A stretch of DNA of 64,000 nt. It comes from Thermostichus sp047461615 (GTDB lineage: Bacteria; Cyanobacteriota; Cyanobacteriia; Thermostichales; Thermostichaceae). Shown in pieces: positions 24,076-31,851 of the stretch. The translations under genes and the position numbers were made by a program. The notes below the pieces were generated by a model. That model was not told where the DNA came from and made no database searches. It saw only the letters and a program-made list of their open reading frames with translations. The number at the start of each line of letters is the position of its first letter. The first letter of the stretch is position 1. Where the stretch lies: positions 84,082-148,081 of the forward strand of contig NZ_JANSHI010000003.1 of the NCBI RefSeq assembly GCF_047461615.1, in the 5' to 3' direction.

Positions 24076-25467
24076 ATGGCTTCAGAGCTTCCCGTTTTGC
24101 GCCAGCGGTATCAGCTGGAGCGGCGGCTGAGCAAGCGCAGCGGCAGACACACCTACCTGGCACGGGATCTCCTCACCTCAGAGCCAGTTGTGATCAAGCT
24201 GCTCCTGTTTGGGCCGGATTTCAACTGGGACAATCTGAAGCTGTTTGAGCGGGAAGCCCAAGTCCTACAGACCCTCTCCCACCCAGCCATTCCCCGGTAC
24301 CGCGATTGCTTTGAGATTGCTCTGAAAGGGGGGCGCGGCCTGGCGCTGGTGCAAAGCTACATCGAGGCTCCCTCCCTGCAGGAGTGGATGGAGCGAGGGC
24401 GGCGTTTTGCTGAGCCGGAGGTGCGCGACTTGGCGCAGAAGCTGCTACGCATCCTCATCTACCTCCACGAACTCCATCCGCCGGTCATCCACCGGGATCT
24501 CAAGCCCAGCAACATTCTGTTGGCAGCCGACGGGCAGGTGTACCTGGTGGATTTTGGCTCTGTGCAGGCTGCTGCCCCACGGGAGCAGGGATCCTACACT
24601 GTGGTGGGAAGCTACGGCTACATGCCCCTGGAGCAATTTGGCGGCAGAACTGTGCCCGCCTCCGATCTCTACAGCCTGGGCGCCACGCTGATTCACCTGC
24701 TCACGGGCCAGCATCCGGCGGACTTGCCCCAGGAGGGATCCCGAATTGGGTTTGAGCAAGCGGTGCAACTGAGTCCACCTTTTCGCGACTGGCTGCGGTG
24801 GTTGACGGAGCCTCTGGTGGCGAATCGTCCCGCTTCCGCCCGGCAGGCCCTGGAGGCGCTGGAGCATTTGGATCGTCGTCCCGCCTTGATTCCCTCAGAC
24901 GCAGCAGCAGTCCCTCCTCGACAGCCAGCAGGCAGCCGGATTCAACTGCACAAGTCCGAACAGACCTTTCAGGTGGTGATCCCGGCCCGGCAAACCGGTG
25001 TTTTGGCGTTGCTGCCTTTCGCCATCGCTTGGAACTCCGTCATCACCTTTTTCACGATCATATCGGTTGTGCCTGCGCCTTTTCCGGTCAATCTGGTGGT
25101 TGGCCTGTTCACCCTGCCCTTCTGGAGGGTGGGGTTGGGGATGGCGGGCGGGATCCTCTACGGTCTATTCGGCAAAGTCCACCTACGGATCGACACAGAA
25201 TACATTCGCCTGGCTCACGAGGTGTTTGGCCTGAGGTTTCGCAATGTTCCCCCCAGTCGGCGATGGGATATTGACCGGCTAGAGCTGATCCCACGCCGTA
25301 TCCGACGGGATTCCGATGGGAATCGGGTGGAGGTAAGCCCACAGTTGAACATCTGGGCAGGCATCCGCAAGTACGAGCTAAGAGATCTGCAGGAGCCGGA
25401 GTTGGAGTGGCTGGCCGCGGAGCTGAGCCGTTGGCTGAAGATCCCGGTTGAACGGCAGAAGGTGTAG
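24076..25467 (+). CDS. Membrane-anchored Ser/Thr protein kinase
   Basis: Kinase domain residues 10-270 with Lys41 (VVIKLLL), HRDLKPSN (139-146) and DFG (159-161), so catalysis is likely. The glycine loop is degenerate (LSKRSGRHTYLARD in place of GxGxxG). After a linker, residues about 315-365 form two membrane segments (LALLPFAIAWNSVITFF and a second ending GGILYGLF). A C-terminal domain of about 90 residues (VHLRIDTEYIRLAHEVFGLR) follows. Cyanobacterial kinases with this layout are widespread and of unknown target. GGAG sits just before the ATG. It lies 100 bp beyond the repaired contig junction. Confidence 0.92.
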   Translation: MASELPVLRQRYQLERRLSKRSGRHTYLARDLLTSEPVVIKLLLFGPDFNWDNLKLFEREAQVLQTLSHPAIPRYRDCFEIALKGGRGLALVQSYIEAPSLQEWMERGRRFAEPEVRDLAQKLLRILIYLHELHPPVIHRDLKPSNILLAADGQVYLVDFGSVQAAAPREQGSYTVVGSYGYMPLEQFGGRTVPASDLYSLGATLIHLLTGQHPADLPQEGSRIGFEQAVQLSPPFRDWLRWLTEPLVANRPASARQALEALEHLDRRPALIPSDAAAVPPRQPAGSRIQLHKSEQTFQVVIPARQTGVLALLPFAIAWNSVITFFTIISVVPAPFPVNLVVGLFTLPFWRVGLGMAGGILYGLFGKVHLRIDTEYIRLAHEVFGLRFRNVPPSRRWDIDRLELIPRRIRRDSDGNRVEVSPQLNIWAGIRKYELRDLQEPELEWLAAELSRWLKIPVERQKV

Positions 25468-25470
25468 TTG

Positions 25471-25809
25471 TCAATCCAAATAGGCGCTCAACTCCTGCTC
25501 CAATGTAGGCAGTTGCACCTCTCCCTGCTCCAGCTCTTCCAAATCTTCCAGTTGTTTGCGCAGGCGGGCAATCCGCTCTTGCAGGCACTCCTTGATGCCT
25601 TTGGCCCCCAGACTAAGGCAACTGCGGCAGATCTCGCCATAGATTTGGCCGCGGTCGTTGTAGACTACCGCCAGCAGCACCTGCTGCCCCTTCCTCTGGA
25701 TAGGGGTGACCCATCCGCCGCAGATAATGCAGGGCACGCGGCCATTGCCCGCGTAAATGCTGCGTTCCCAAACAATTTTCACGCTCGGCCTCGCTAGACT
25801 TTTGCCCAC
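25471..25809 (-). CDS. Putative zinc-binding coiled-coil protein
   Basis: The 112-residue protein has CIICGGW (27-33) and EICRSC (59-64), a pair of Cys knuckles that could bind one zinc. An acidic coiled coil (LQERIARLRKQLEDLEELEQ) follows at the C-terminus. The first codon is GTG (25809); another GTG ten codons in (VKIVWERS) may be the true start. No family recognised. It converges on the kinase gene with 3 bp between stops. Confidence 0.75.
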   Translation of the reverse strand: MGKSLARPSVKIVWERSIYAGNGRVPCIICGGWVTPIQRKGQQVLLAVVYNDRGQIYGEICRSCLSLGAKGIKECLQERIARLRKQLEDLEELEQGEVQLPTLEQELSAYLD

Positions 25810-25904
25810 CAGGATAAAAACTGCAAGGGATCTCTTGTCAGCCTGGATCCCTCCCTCTCTCCCTCAAGGAGAGCAGTTGGGGATGACGGCAAGATCGCTG
25901 GTGT

Positions 25905-26201
25905 CTAGGCGTTGGGTTGGGCCGGCTGGCTAGGCTGGGAGCGATCGATGGTGCGGTAGGTGAGGCTGGCTGCTACCTCTAGGGCTTTGGCAGCGTCGCG
26001 GAAGTAAAACCCCAGCTCCTCATCTTTCTCAGTGCGGTTGGGCTTATTGAGCTTGGCCTTGAACTGCACATTGCAATACATGGCCAACCCCACCAAAACC
26101 TCGGACAAACCATGCTGGTTGATCAACCGTTCCAGATCCGTAAGCAGGCTTTTGATCAGGGCATTGGCTACCGGTTCTGGCAAACTGTCCAGGTCGTGCA
26201 T
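25905..26201 (-). CDS. Conserved hypothetical helical protein
   Basis: A 98-residue protein from ATG 26201 (MHDLDSLPEPVANALIKSLL), helical throughout with a Ser/Pro/Gln-rich tail. Codon use and composition resemble neighbouring genes. The phrase YFRDAAKALEVAASLTY suggests an HEPN- or four-helix-like bundle, but no family can be named. It lies upstream of and co-directional with the zinc-binding protein gene. Confidence 0.7.
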   Translation of the reverse strand: MHDLDSLPEPVANALIKSLLTDLERLINQHGLSEVLVGLAMYCNVQFKAKLNKPNRTEKDEELGFYFRDAAKALEVAASLTYRTIDRSQPSQPAQPNA

Positions 26202-26502
26202 TGGGTTTCCTCAGCAAACGAGATAGTAGTGGGATCCCGGTCCCTTACTCCTGATCTTCCCGCATCTTTTGGGGAATGCTCAACGCTGTTGCTAGCGCTT
26301 TGGCGTTTTCACTGAGGGCAAGGATTCCTGCAGGCGCTCCGCGCTGCCAGCAACAGTTCTGGGCCGAAGCCCAAGTACTCTTTTGAGTTGGCAGAGGCCA
26401 TTTGTTATGATGGCAGAAACCGTCCCGAAGAAGGGGGCTGGAAATCCGGTCTTTGGTCATGGAGACCCGTGCCGTTGGTCAAGCGTTCTCGGGAGGGCAG
26501 CA
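26202..26502. other. Gene-free spacer before the phasin-like gene
   Basis: About 300 bp without a convincing gene. A minus-strand frame (26245-26460) ends in a plausible-looking peptide but has an unconvincing N-terminal half and no ribosome-binding site. The plus-strand frame that runs into the phasin-like gene upstream of TTG 26503 is Gly/Pro-rich and not protein-like. Confidence 0.4.
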
Positions 26503-26832
26503 TTGGACAATAGCAGTATCTTACGTCAGCTCTTGCTCGTGGGCGTTGGCACCACTACGCTGCTAGCGGAGCAGTTGAAGAAGGCTGCCGATGAGCTGGT
26601 GCAAAAGGGGCAGCTTAGCTCAGAAGAGGCCTCTAACCTCCTCAACAACCTGCTCAACCAGGTGAAATCTGAACAGAGCAACCTGGAATCCTACGTGCAG
26701 CGGCAGGTGCGCAACGTTTTGCAGGACTTAGGTGTGCCTTGCCAGTCGGAAATGGACGAGCTGCGCGGGCGGTTGGATCGCCTGGAGCGACAAGTGCGCA
26801 ACTTGGAGAACCAGCTCTACCGCCGCTTCTGA
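26503..26832 (+). CDS. Phasin-like coiled-coil protein
   Basis: Start set at TTG 26503 because GGGAGG lies six bases upstream and the family-like sequence begins there (DNSSILRQLLLVGVGTTTLL). The 110-residue product has a short hydrophobic N-terminus, the AEQLKKAADELVQKGQLSSE segment typical of phasin/PHA-granule-associated proteins, and a heptad coiled coil (MDELRGRLDRLERQVRNLEN) at the end. No PHA synthase gene is nearby, so a granule role is not implied; many such proteins are general helper or envelope proteins. It precedes leuD by 48 bp. Confidence 0.8.
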   Translation: MDNSSILRQLLLVGVGTTTLLAEQLKKAADELVQKGQLSSEEASNLLNNLLNQVKSEQSNLESYVQRQVRNVLQDLGVPCQSEMDELRGRLDRLERQVRNLENQLYRRF

Positions 26833-26880
26833 CCGTTAGCCAGTCTCTAAGCTGAGGCTGAAGTTCTCGCAAGAGTTTGC

Positions 26881-27486
26881 ATGGCAAGCGAAGTTTTAAG
26901 CATCACAGGCCGAGGGATCCCGCTGGTGGGCAATGACATTGACACCGACCGGATCATCCCGGCCCGCTTCCTCAAATGCGTCACCTTTGATGGCTTGGGC
27001 CAGCACGTGTTTGCTGACGACCGCGCCCAAGCGGCTGGCCAGCACCCCTTTGACCTGCCTCAGTACCAGGGTGCGGAGATTTTACTGGTCAACGCCAACT
27101 TTGGCTGTGGCTCCAGTCGAGAGCATGCCCCCCAAGCCCTGGCCAAGTGGGGGATTCGAGCCCTCATTGGCGAAAGCTTTGCCGAGATCTTTTTCGGCAA
27201 CTGCCTGACTCTAGGGATCCCCTGTGTCACAGCGCCTGCGAGCGTGATTCAAACTCTCCAAGAGGCAGTGGCCAGAAACCCAGAGCTCCTGTTAACACTG
27301 GATCTCCTCAACAAACAGGTGCGCTGGGAAGACAACGCCGCCGCCGTCGAGATCCCGCAGGGGGCTTGGCAGATGCTGGTGCAGGGCACTTGGGATGCCA
27401 CGGCGCAGTTGCTAGCTGCCCGCAACCGCATTCAGGAGGTAGCTGCCTCTTTGCCTTACCTGCGATGGCAGCGAGGAGCCCGCTGA
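26881..27486 (+). CDS. leuD: 3-isopropylmalate dehydratase small subunit
   Basis: A 201-residue aconitase swivel domain with NDIDTDRIIPARFL near the start and the FGCGSSREHA motif (75-84) that binds the substrate carboxylate. With LeuC it isomerises 2- to 3-isopropylmalate in leucine synthesis. leuC is not adjacent. Its end overlaps the start of the methyltransferase gene by 22 bp in another frame. Confidence 0.96.
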   Translation: MASEVLSITGRGIPLVGNDIDTDRIIPARFLKCVTFDGLGQHVFADDRAQAAGQHPFDLPQYQGAEILLVNANFGCGSSREHAPQALAKWGIRALIGESFAEIFFGNCLTLGIPCVTAPASVIQTLQEAVARNPELLLTLDLLNKQVRWEDNAAAVEIPQGAWQMLVQGTWDATAQLLAARNRIQEVAASLPYLRWQRGAR

Positions 27487-28556
27487 GCAGGTCGCTTTCC
27501 CCTGCTACCCACCAGTGGCTGGGCAGCGCTGACCCAAAGTTTCTGGATCTGGCAAGGCGGGAAATCGTGGCTGCGGATCCAGAGGCCGTCGTCCAGCTCC
27601 TTCCCGAGGCCACGGGGTTGATGTGGGTGTGCAGCCGGCGTTCCTTTGCCGACCTTGCCCAGAGCTGGCAGGCCAACCCACCTATTTTTTTGCGCCACAT
27701 CTGTCCCATCCAGCGGGAGCTTTGGCTGGACGAGGGATCCCTGGCAGGACTCCGCCTAGATGAAGAGCTGCTGGCCGCCATCAACCCGGCCCTCAGCTTT
27801 TCCGTACAGACGCGCCTATTTGGCAAGCTCAACTTCAAGCCCTTTCAGATCAACGAAGCCCTGGCAGCCCAGGTAGTGGCGGCAGTGGGATCGCCGCTGC
27901 AGGTCAGGGATCCCCAACAGGTGATCTCGGTGGTGATCCTGGCTAACTCGACAGGGATCCGAGTTTGGCTAGGCTTGTCGCTGGCTGAGCAAAACCTCTC
28001 CAACTGGGCGGGCGGCATCCATCGCTTCCGCCGCGATCCCGGTCAGATTAGCCGCTCTGAGTTCAAGTTGCTGGAAGCCATCCAGGTGTTCCACATCCCT
28101 TTGCAGCCAGGAGGGCGGGCTTTAGATCTGGGGGCAGCACCAGGGGGATGGTCGCGTATCCTGCGCCTCTACGGGCAGGAGGTAACAGCGGTGGATCCGG
28201 CGGCATTGGACGAGCGTCTCCACTCCGATGCCGGCATTTGTTACCATCGCCTCAGCGCTCAAGCCTACCTGGCCCGCTGTAGGGAGCGGTTTCACCTCAT
28301 CCTCAACGACATGCGCCTGGATGGCCGCACCTCTGCCCACCTGATGACAGCCTTTGCCCCTCATCTGGAGCCAGAGGGGGCAGCCCTGATGACCTTAAAA
28401 CTTCCCTCCCGCCGCCGCCTGCGGGTGCTGCAGCAAACGCTCGATATCCTAAGCAGTACCTTTGCCGTGGTGAGGGCACGCCACCTGTTCCATAACCGCA
28501 GCGAAGTCACCCTCTACTTGCGAAAGGGAGCTCAATCGGCGGTTTCCACTACCTGA
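27465..28556 (+). CDS. RlmM/FtsJ-like 2'-O-ribose rRNA methyltransferase
   Basis: Start chosen at ATG 27465, inside the end of leuD, since upstream codons are only a frame-shifted copy of leuD. The N-terminal half is THUMP-like (residues 20-190). The C-terminal Rossmann domain has the SAM motif DLGAAPGGWS (221-230). The four catalytic residues of the RrmJ/FtsJ group are all present: K201, D282 (LNDMRLDG), K312 (TLKLPS) and E347 (NRSEVTL). The layout matches RlmM, which methylates 23S rRNA C2498; the exact target here is inferred. Confidence 0.88.
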   Translation: MAARSPLSRSLSPATHQWLGSADPKFLDLARREIVAADPEAVVQLLPEATGLMWVCSRRSFADLAQSWQANPPIFLRHICPIQRELWLDEGSLAGLRLDEELLAAINPALSFSVQTRLFGKLNFKPFQINEALAAQVVAAVGSPLQVRDPQQVISVVILANSTGIRVWLGLSLAEQNLSNWAGGIHRFRRDPGQISRSEFKLLEAIQVFHIPLQPGGRALDLGAAPGGWSRILRLYGQEVTAVDPAALDERLHSDAGICYHRLSAQAYLARCRERFHLILNDMRLDGRTSAHLMTAFAPHLEPEGAALMTLKLPSRRRLRVLQQTLDILSSTFAVVRARHLFHNRSEVTLYLRKGAQSAVSTT

Positions 28557-28726
28557 ATTTCCCGGTGCAGCACCTTCTCGCGGATGGACTCTAGCAAGTG
28601 CAGCTCCTCGGGGGAGATTTTGCCATCGGAGCGGATAGCGCTGACGATTTGATCCAACTCAGTGCGGGTTAACTTCTTATCTTCTAGGGCCTGCTCTACT
28701 AGGGCCTGCAGTTGTGCAAACTCCAT
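28532..28726 (-). CDS. Small TerB-like/EF-loop-like acidic protein
   Basis: A 64-residue helical protein (MEFAQLQALVEQALEDKKLT) with IRSDGKISPEELHLLESI. That is an EF-hand-like or TerB-like helix-loop-helix often seen in short cyanobacterial proteins. Its 3' end overlaps the methyltransferase gene by 25 bp on the opposite strand. Function unknown; metal binding by the DGK loop is conjecture. Confidence 0.72.
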   Translation of the reverse strand: MEFAQLQALVEQALEDKKLTRTELDQIVSAIRSDGKISPEELHLLESIREKVLHREIQVVETAD

Positions 28727-28859
28727 GGAATTGCTGCTCCTCTTGAGCGGCTCTCCTCACCCCCTCTACCCTATCCCCGTCAGCTCTGATCCCCGGCAAG
28801 CGCAAGATTCTCTTCAGGTATCCTAAAGAGAAGATGAAACCGCAGGAGAGGAAGACCCT

Positions 28860-29093
28860 ATGGCTGGCCCGGATCCCCAAAGCTTTGAGCACGACTGCGC
28901 CACACTGTGCCGGGATGGATGTGTCCTGGGCGAGGCCTGCCCCCACCGAGAGGCAGCCCGTCGAGCGGTGGACTTCATCATGAATACAGACTGGGAGACG
29001 CTCATGCGGCTTGCCGAGTCCAGGAACCTGCCCAAGACTCCTCCCCAGGAAGATCCCTTGCAGTTTTTGGAGAACTACCGCCTAGGCGGCTAG
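28860..29093 (+). CDS. Small Cys-rich conserved hypothetical protein
   Basis: A 77-residue protein preceded by AGGAGAGG. Four Cys within 15 residues (CATLCRDGCVLGEACPHRE, residues 13-28) plus a His look like a compact metal or Fe-S site, followed by helices. No family identified. It precedes the NfeD-like gene by 60 bp on the same strand. Confidence 0.75.
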   Translation: MAGPDPQSFEHDCATLCRDGCVLGEACPHREAARRAVDFIMNTDWETLMRLAESRNLPKTPPQEDPLQFLENYRLGG

Positions 29094-29153
29094 TCCCTGC
29101 CCAGCCTCCAGGTGCCGCGGCTCATAATAAACGTAGTGGGATCCTTGGGCTCT

Positions 29154-29579
29154 ATGGTATGGCCTTGGCTTGCCTTTGGCTTGCTTCTGGTTGCCTCTGA
29201 GCTGTTTTTGCCGGGACTGGTGGCTGGTCCAACGGGTGTGGCGGCGCTGGGGGCTGCTCTTTTGGCTTATTGGGGGCTGCCGGCTTGGGCCCAGTTCTTG
29301 GCCTGGGTGCTGCTCTCGATTGCGCTGATCCTCCTCAGCCAACGCCTGGTACCTAAGGGCCCGGCCCAGTTGGAGGATATCCTGAAAGAATCGCGGGAAG
29401 CGCGGGCAGTTACAGCCATTCCGCCAGGGAAGCAGGGGCGAGTCTCCTATCTTGGCTCCACCTGGAACGCCAAATGCAGTATTCCTGACGTGGAGATCCA
29501 ACCCGGCCAGGAGGTATACGTGGTCGATCGCAAGGGCAATACCCTCATTGTGATGCCAAACCAGCTGCTTGAATCTTGA
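29154..29579 (+). CDS. NfeD-like membrane protein
   Basis: Start at ATG 29154 (MVWPWLAFGLLLVASELFLP). Two to three membrane helices cover residues 3-65. A C-terminal OB-fold-like domain (GKQGRVSYLGSTWNAKCSI to PGQEVYVVDRKGNTLIVMP) follows. This is the short NfeD form that usually partners SPFH/stomatin proteins in membrane quality control, though no SPFH gene is adjacent here. It converges on ndk with 20 bp between stops. Confidence 0.87.
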   Translation: MVWPWLAFGLLLVASELFLPGLVAGPTGVAALGAALLAYWGLPAWAQFLAWVLLSIALILLSQRLVPKGPAQLEDILKESREARAVTAIPPGKQGRVSYLGSTWNAKCSIPDVEIQPGQEVYVVDRKGNTLIVMPNQLLES

Positions 29580-29599
29580 GGCTTGGAGCTCTCTGGCAT

Positions 29600-30055
29600 T
29601 TAGGGCTCCTCGTAAATCCAGCTTTGGGCAGCAGGGATCCAGTTCACCAGCTCGGAATCTCGGAACCAGAGGGCAATCTCCCGCTGGGCGGTTTCCGGGC
29701 CATCAGATCCATGGACAAGGTTGCGGCCAATGTCAATACCAAAGTCGCCGCGGATGGTGCCTGGCTCGGCTTCTAGGGGATTGGTTTTGCCGATCAGCTT
29801 ACGAGCAGCAGCAATCACCCCTTTGCCCTGCCAAACCATAGCCACCACCGGCCCCGAGGTAATAAACTTGACCAAACTGGGGAAGAAGGGGCGCTCCCTG
29901 TGTTCAGCATAGTGGGCTTCTGCCAGCTCTTGGCTTACCTGCACCAGCTTCAGGCCTACCAATTGGTAGCCCCGACTTTCCAGGCGCTGGATGATGGTGC
30001 CCACTAGACCCCGCTGCACGCCGTCCGGCTTGATGGCGATAAAGGTGCGCTCCAT
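29600..30055 (-). CDS. ndk: Nucleoside diphosphate kinase
   Basis: The 151-residue protein has the catalytic phospho-His in NLVHGSDG (H115) and the conserved FIAIKPDGVQRGLVG opening. It balances NTP pools by passing phosphate from ATP through that His. Length and motifs are standard. It lies downstream of and co-directional with the hupE-like gene, 88 bp away. Confidence 0.97.
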   Translation of the reverse strand: MERTFIAIKPDGVQRGLVGTIIQRLESRGYQLVGLKLVQVSQELAEAHYAEHRERPFFPSLVKFITSGPVVAMVWQGKGVIAAARKLIGKTNPLEAEPGTIRGDFGIDIGRNLVHGSDGPETAQREIALWFRDSELVNWIPAAQSWIYEEP

Positions 30056-30143
30056 GGGATCTCCCCTTGTTGTTACCTATCTTCACCGTTATCCTTGTAC
30101 CGGATCGGGGATCCCGAGCGCAAGGGAGCAAAATTAGCGCTTT

Positions 30144-30815
30144 TTACGCGCCCACCACTGCCAAGATCAGGAAGGCAGCCCCCACCACTGTAATCGCCCA
30201 GCCGGCCCAGCGAGTTAAGCCAGGGATCCGCAACCCCCAGCGTTCTGCTGCCCAAAGGGCCAGGAGAGCTACCCCATACTGGACGGTGCTCAACCCCAGT
30301 AGATATCCCACCCAAGGCATGGGTTGGGCGCCGATAATGGTTTCGGCGTAGGCATAGCCATGGAATAGCCCCGCCAGGGATCCCCCTATTAGCAAGAGCC
30401 AACTTGGGATCTGCCGCGGTTGCACCAGCAGCAAGCCGAAGAGAACCACGGAAGAGGCAATGGCCAGCTCCGTCAGTCCCAGGGGGTCCCAGCCGGCCAG
30501 GTGGATCCCAGTGCCCACCAGACCTGCCAACACAAAGCCCAAAGGGATCCCGTAGCGCCAGGGCTGCCCCGCCGCCACAAGACCGATGACCACGACGAAG
30601 GCCAGGTGATCCAAGCCAATGACAGGGTGAGCCAGCCCGGAGAGAAATCCCTCCCAGGCCGTTGCAGGCAGTTTCCCTCCCAGGGCGTGGTGGGCAAAAG
30701 CCGGCGAAAAAAACCCCGTAACTGCCAGTGCACCCCCAGCAGCGGCAAAGCTGGGGATCCCTTCCTTCCGCCACCGCCCAAGCGGCGATGGGACTTGCTG
30801 CCACAGCCAGGACAT
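30144..30815 (-). CDS. HupE/UreJ-family nickel/cobalt transporter
   Basis: A signal-like N-terminus ends at FAHHALGG, followed by HPVIGLDHLAFVVVIG (63-78), the family His/Asp motif, and later LAGLFHGYAYAE. Six membrane helices are predicted by eye. The family secretes or takes up Ni2+ or Co2+; cyanobacterial copies are often coupled to urease, hydrogenase or cobalamin needs. None of those genes is adjacent, so the metal is not fixed. Confidence 0.9.
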   Translation of the reverse strand: MSWLWQQVPSPLGRWRKEGIPSFAAAGGALAVTGFFSPAFAHHALGGKLPATAWEGFLSGLAHPVIGLDHLAFVVVIGLVAAGQPWRYGIPLGFVLAGLVGTGIHLAGWDPLGLTELAIASSVVLFGLLLVQPRQIPSWLLLIGGSLAGLFHGYAYAETIIGAQPMPWVGYLLGLSTVQYGVALLALWAAERWGLRIPGLTRWAGWAITVVGAAFLILAVVGA

Positions 30816-30864
30816 GCTTTTGGACCTCCCTGAGTTCTCTCAATAGCTGCCCAGACCTCCCAGT

Positions 30865-31377
30865 CTAGGAGCGCTCTCTGTACCCCTGCAGGTTCTCCGG
30901 CTCAAATTGGCGCAAGATCCGCGTGGCCTCGCGGAGGCGGGTTTCATTCTCTTCCTCCACAATGAGTACGTACTTACCCGCATTGAGGCGGTTGCGGTAG
31001 GCCAAGGCATCGCCGGAGCCACTGGTCAGGCCCACCCCGCCCCCCACAAAAAAGCTGCCCATGGCCCCGCCCAGGGCACCCAACAGGCCGCCGATCAGGT
31101 GGTTGCCTATAGGTCCCGCCCAGGCAAAGGTATCCAAACCACTCAAAACGCTAAACCCCACCCCCGCCAAAAAGCCAAAGGGCACTAGCCAAATGGCCAG
31201 GCGCTGCATCTGGCGGCGCGCGGCTTGGGCCGGGTCGATTAGCCCAAACTCTTCCACAGTTTTGTAGCCCCGCCCCAGTAGGTGCAATCGCTCCAGGGGG
31301 AAACCGGCCTGTTCCAGGGCGCTGTAGGCCGCCTCGGCAGCCAGGCGATCCGGCAGTACCGCAATTAGGTAGCTCAT
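30865..31377 (-). CDS. Glycine-zipper membrane protein with GspA/17M-like N-terminus
   Basis: The 170-residue protein begins with an alpha/beta segment (SYLIAVLPDRLAAEAAYSAL) resembling the general-stress 17M-type fold. It then has a Gly-rich hydrophobic block (residues 66-120, with GGLLGALGGAMGSFFVGGG) that can insert in membranes, and ends with a strand-helix unit (KYVLIVEEENETRLREATRI). Cyanobacterial homologues are uncharacterised. It is immediately upstream of and co-directional with the hupE-like gene, 49 bp apart. Confidence 0.8.
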   Translation of the reverse strand: MSYLIAVLPDRLAAEAAYSALEQAGFPLERLHLLGRGYKTVEEFGLIDPAQAARRQMQRLAIWLVPFGFLAGVGFSVLSGLDTFAWAGPIGNHLIGGLLGALGGAMGSFFVGGGVGLTSGSGDALAYRNRLNAGKYVLIVEEENETRLREATRILRQFEPENLQGYRERS

Positions 31378-31443
31378 AGGTTAAAGGGTCGGTGCCCGTC
31401 ATCAGCCAATTCCATTGTCTACAGAGTTTAGGGAGGGATCCCT

Positions 31444-31764
31444 GTGAGCCTCTACCAGCGCTTCTATGAAGTCGTGCGGCGGATCCCGCCGGGGCGTGTA
31501 GCTACCTATGGGCAGGTGGCGCGGCTTGCCGGCTGTCCTGGCTATGCCCGACAGGTGGGCTATGCCCTGTTTCGCCTGCAAGGTCAAGAGACCGACATCC
31601 CCTGGCATCGGGTAATCAACGCCCAAGGGCGCATTTCCTACTCCCCCTTTCGCCTTGGCTACGACGACTTGCAAAAAGTCCTACTCCAAGCTGAAGGGAT
31701 CCCCTTTGACGCCGAAGGTCGGGTGGATCTGCAGCAGTTTGGCTGGGATCCCCGGGAAGCTTAA
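31444..31764 (+). CDS. Alkyltransferase-like protein (ATL, inactive MGMT homologue)
   Basis: A 106-residue protein from a GTG start equal to the DNA-binding half of O6-methylguanine-DNA methyltransferase. The alkyl-accepting Cys of PCHRV is Trp here (DIPWHRVIN, W54). The helix-turn-helix (GRVATYGQVARLAG) and the Arg finger (YARQVG, R36) are kept. Such proteins bind O6-alkylguanine and flag it for nucleotide excision repair. The sequence after the motif (AQGRISYSPFRLG) is close to E. coli Atl. Confidence 0.93.
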   Translation: MSLYQRFYEVVRRIPPGRVATYGQVARLAGCPGYARQVGYALFRLQGQETDIPWHRVINAQGRISYSPFRLGYDDLQKVLLQAEGIPFDAEGRVDLQQFGWDPREA

Positions 31765-31851
31765 CCTGCGCTTGACCTAACCTTAAACAGGTCATACCGA
31801 AATCTCCTGTCCAGCCTTGGTAACGTGAAGGCGGATGCGTCTTGAGTGGTC

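Noticed and set aside
26245..26460. Minus-strand small protein upstream of the phasin-like gene
   Set aside because: Only the last third looks protein-like, and no plausible start signal is present.
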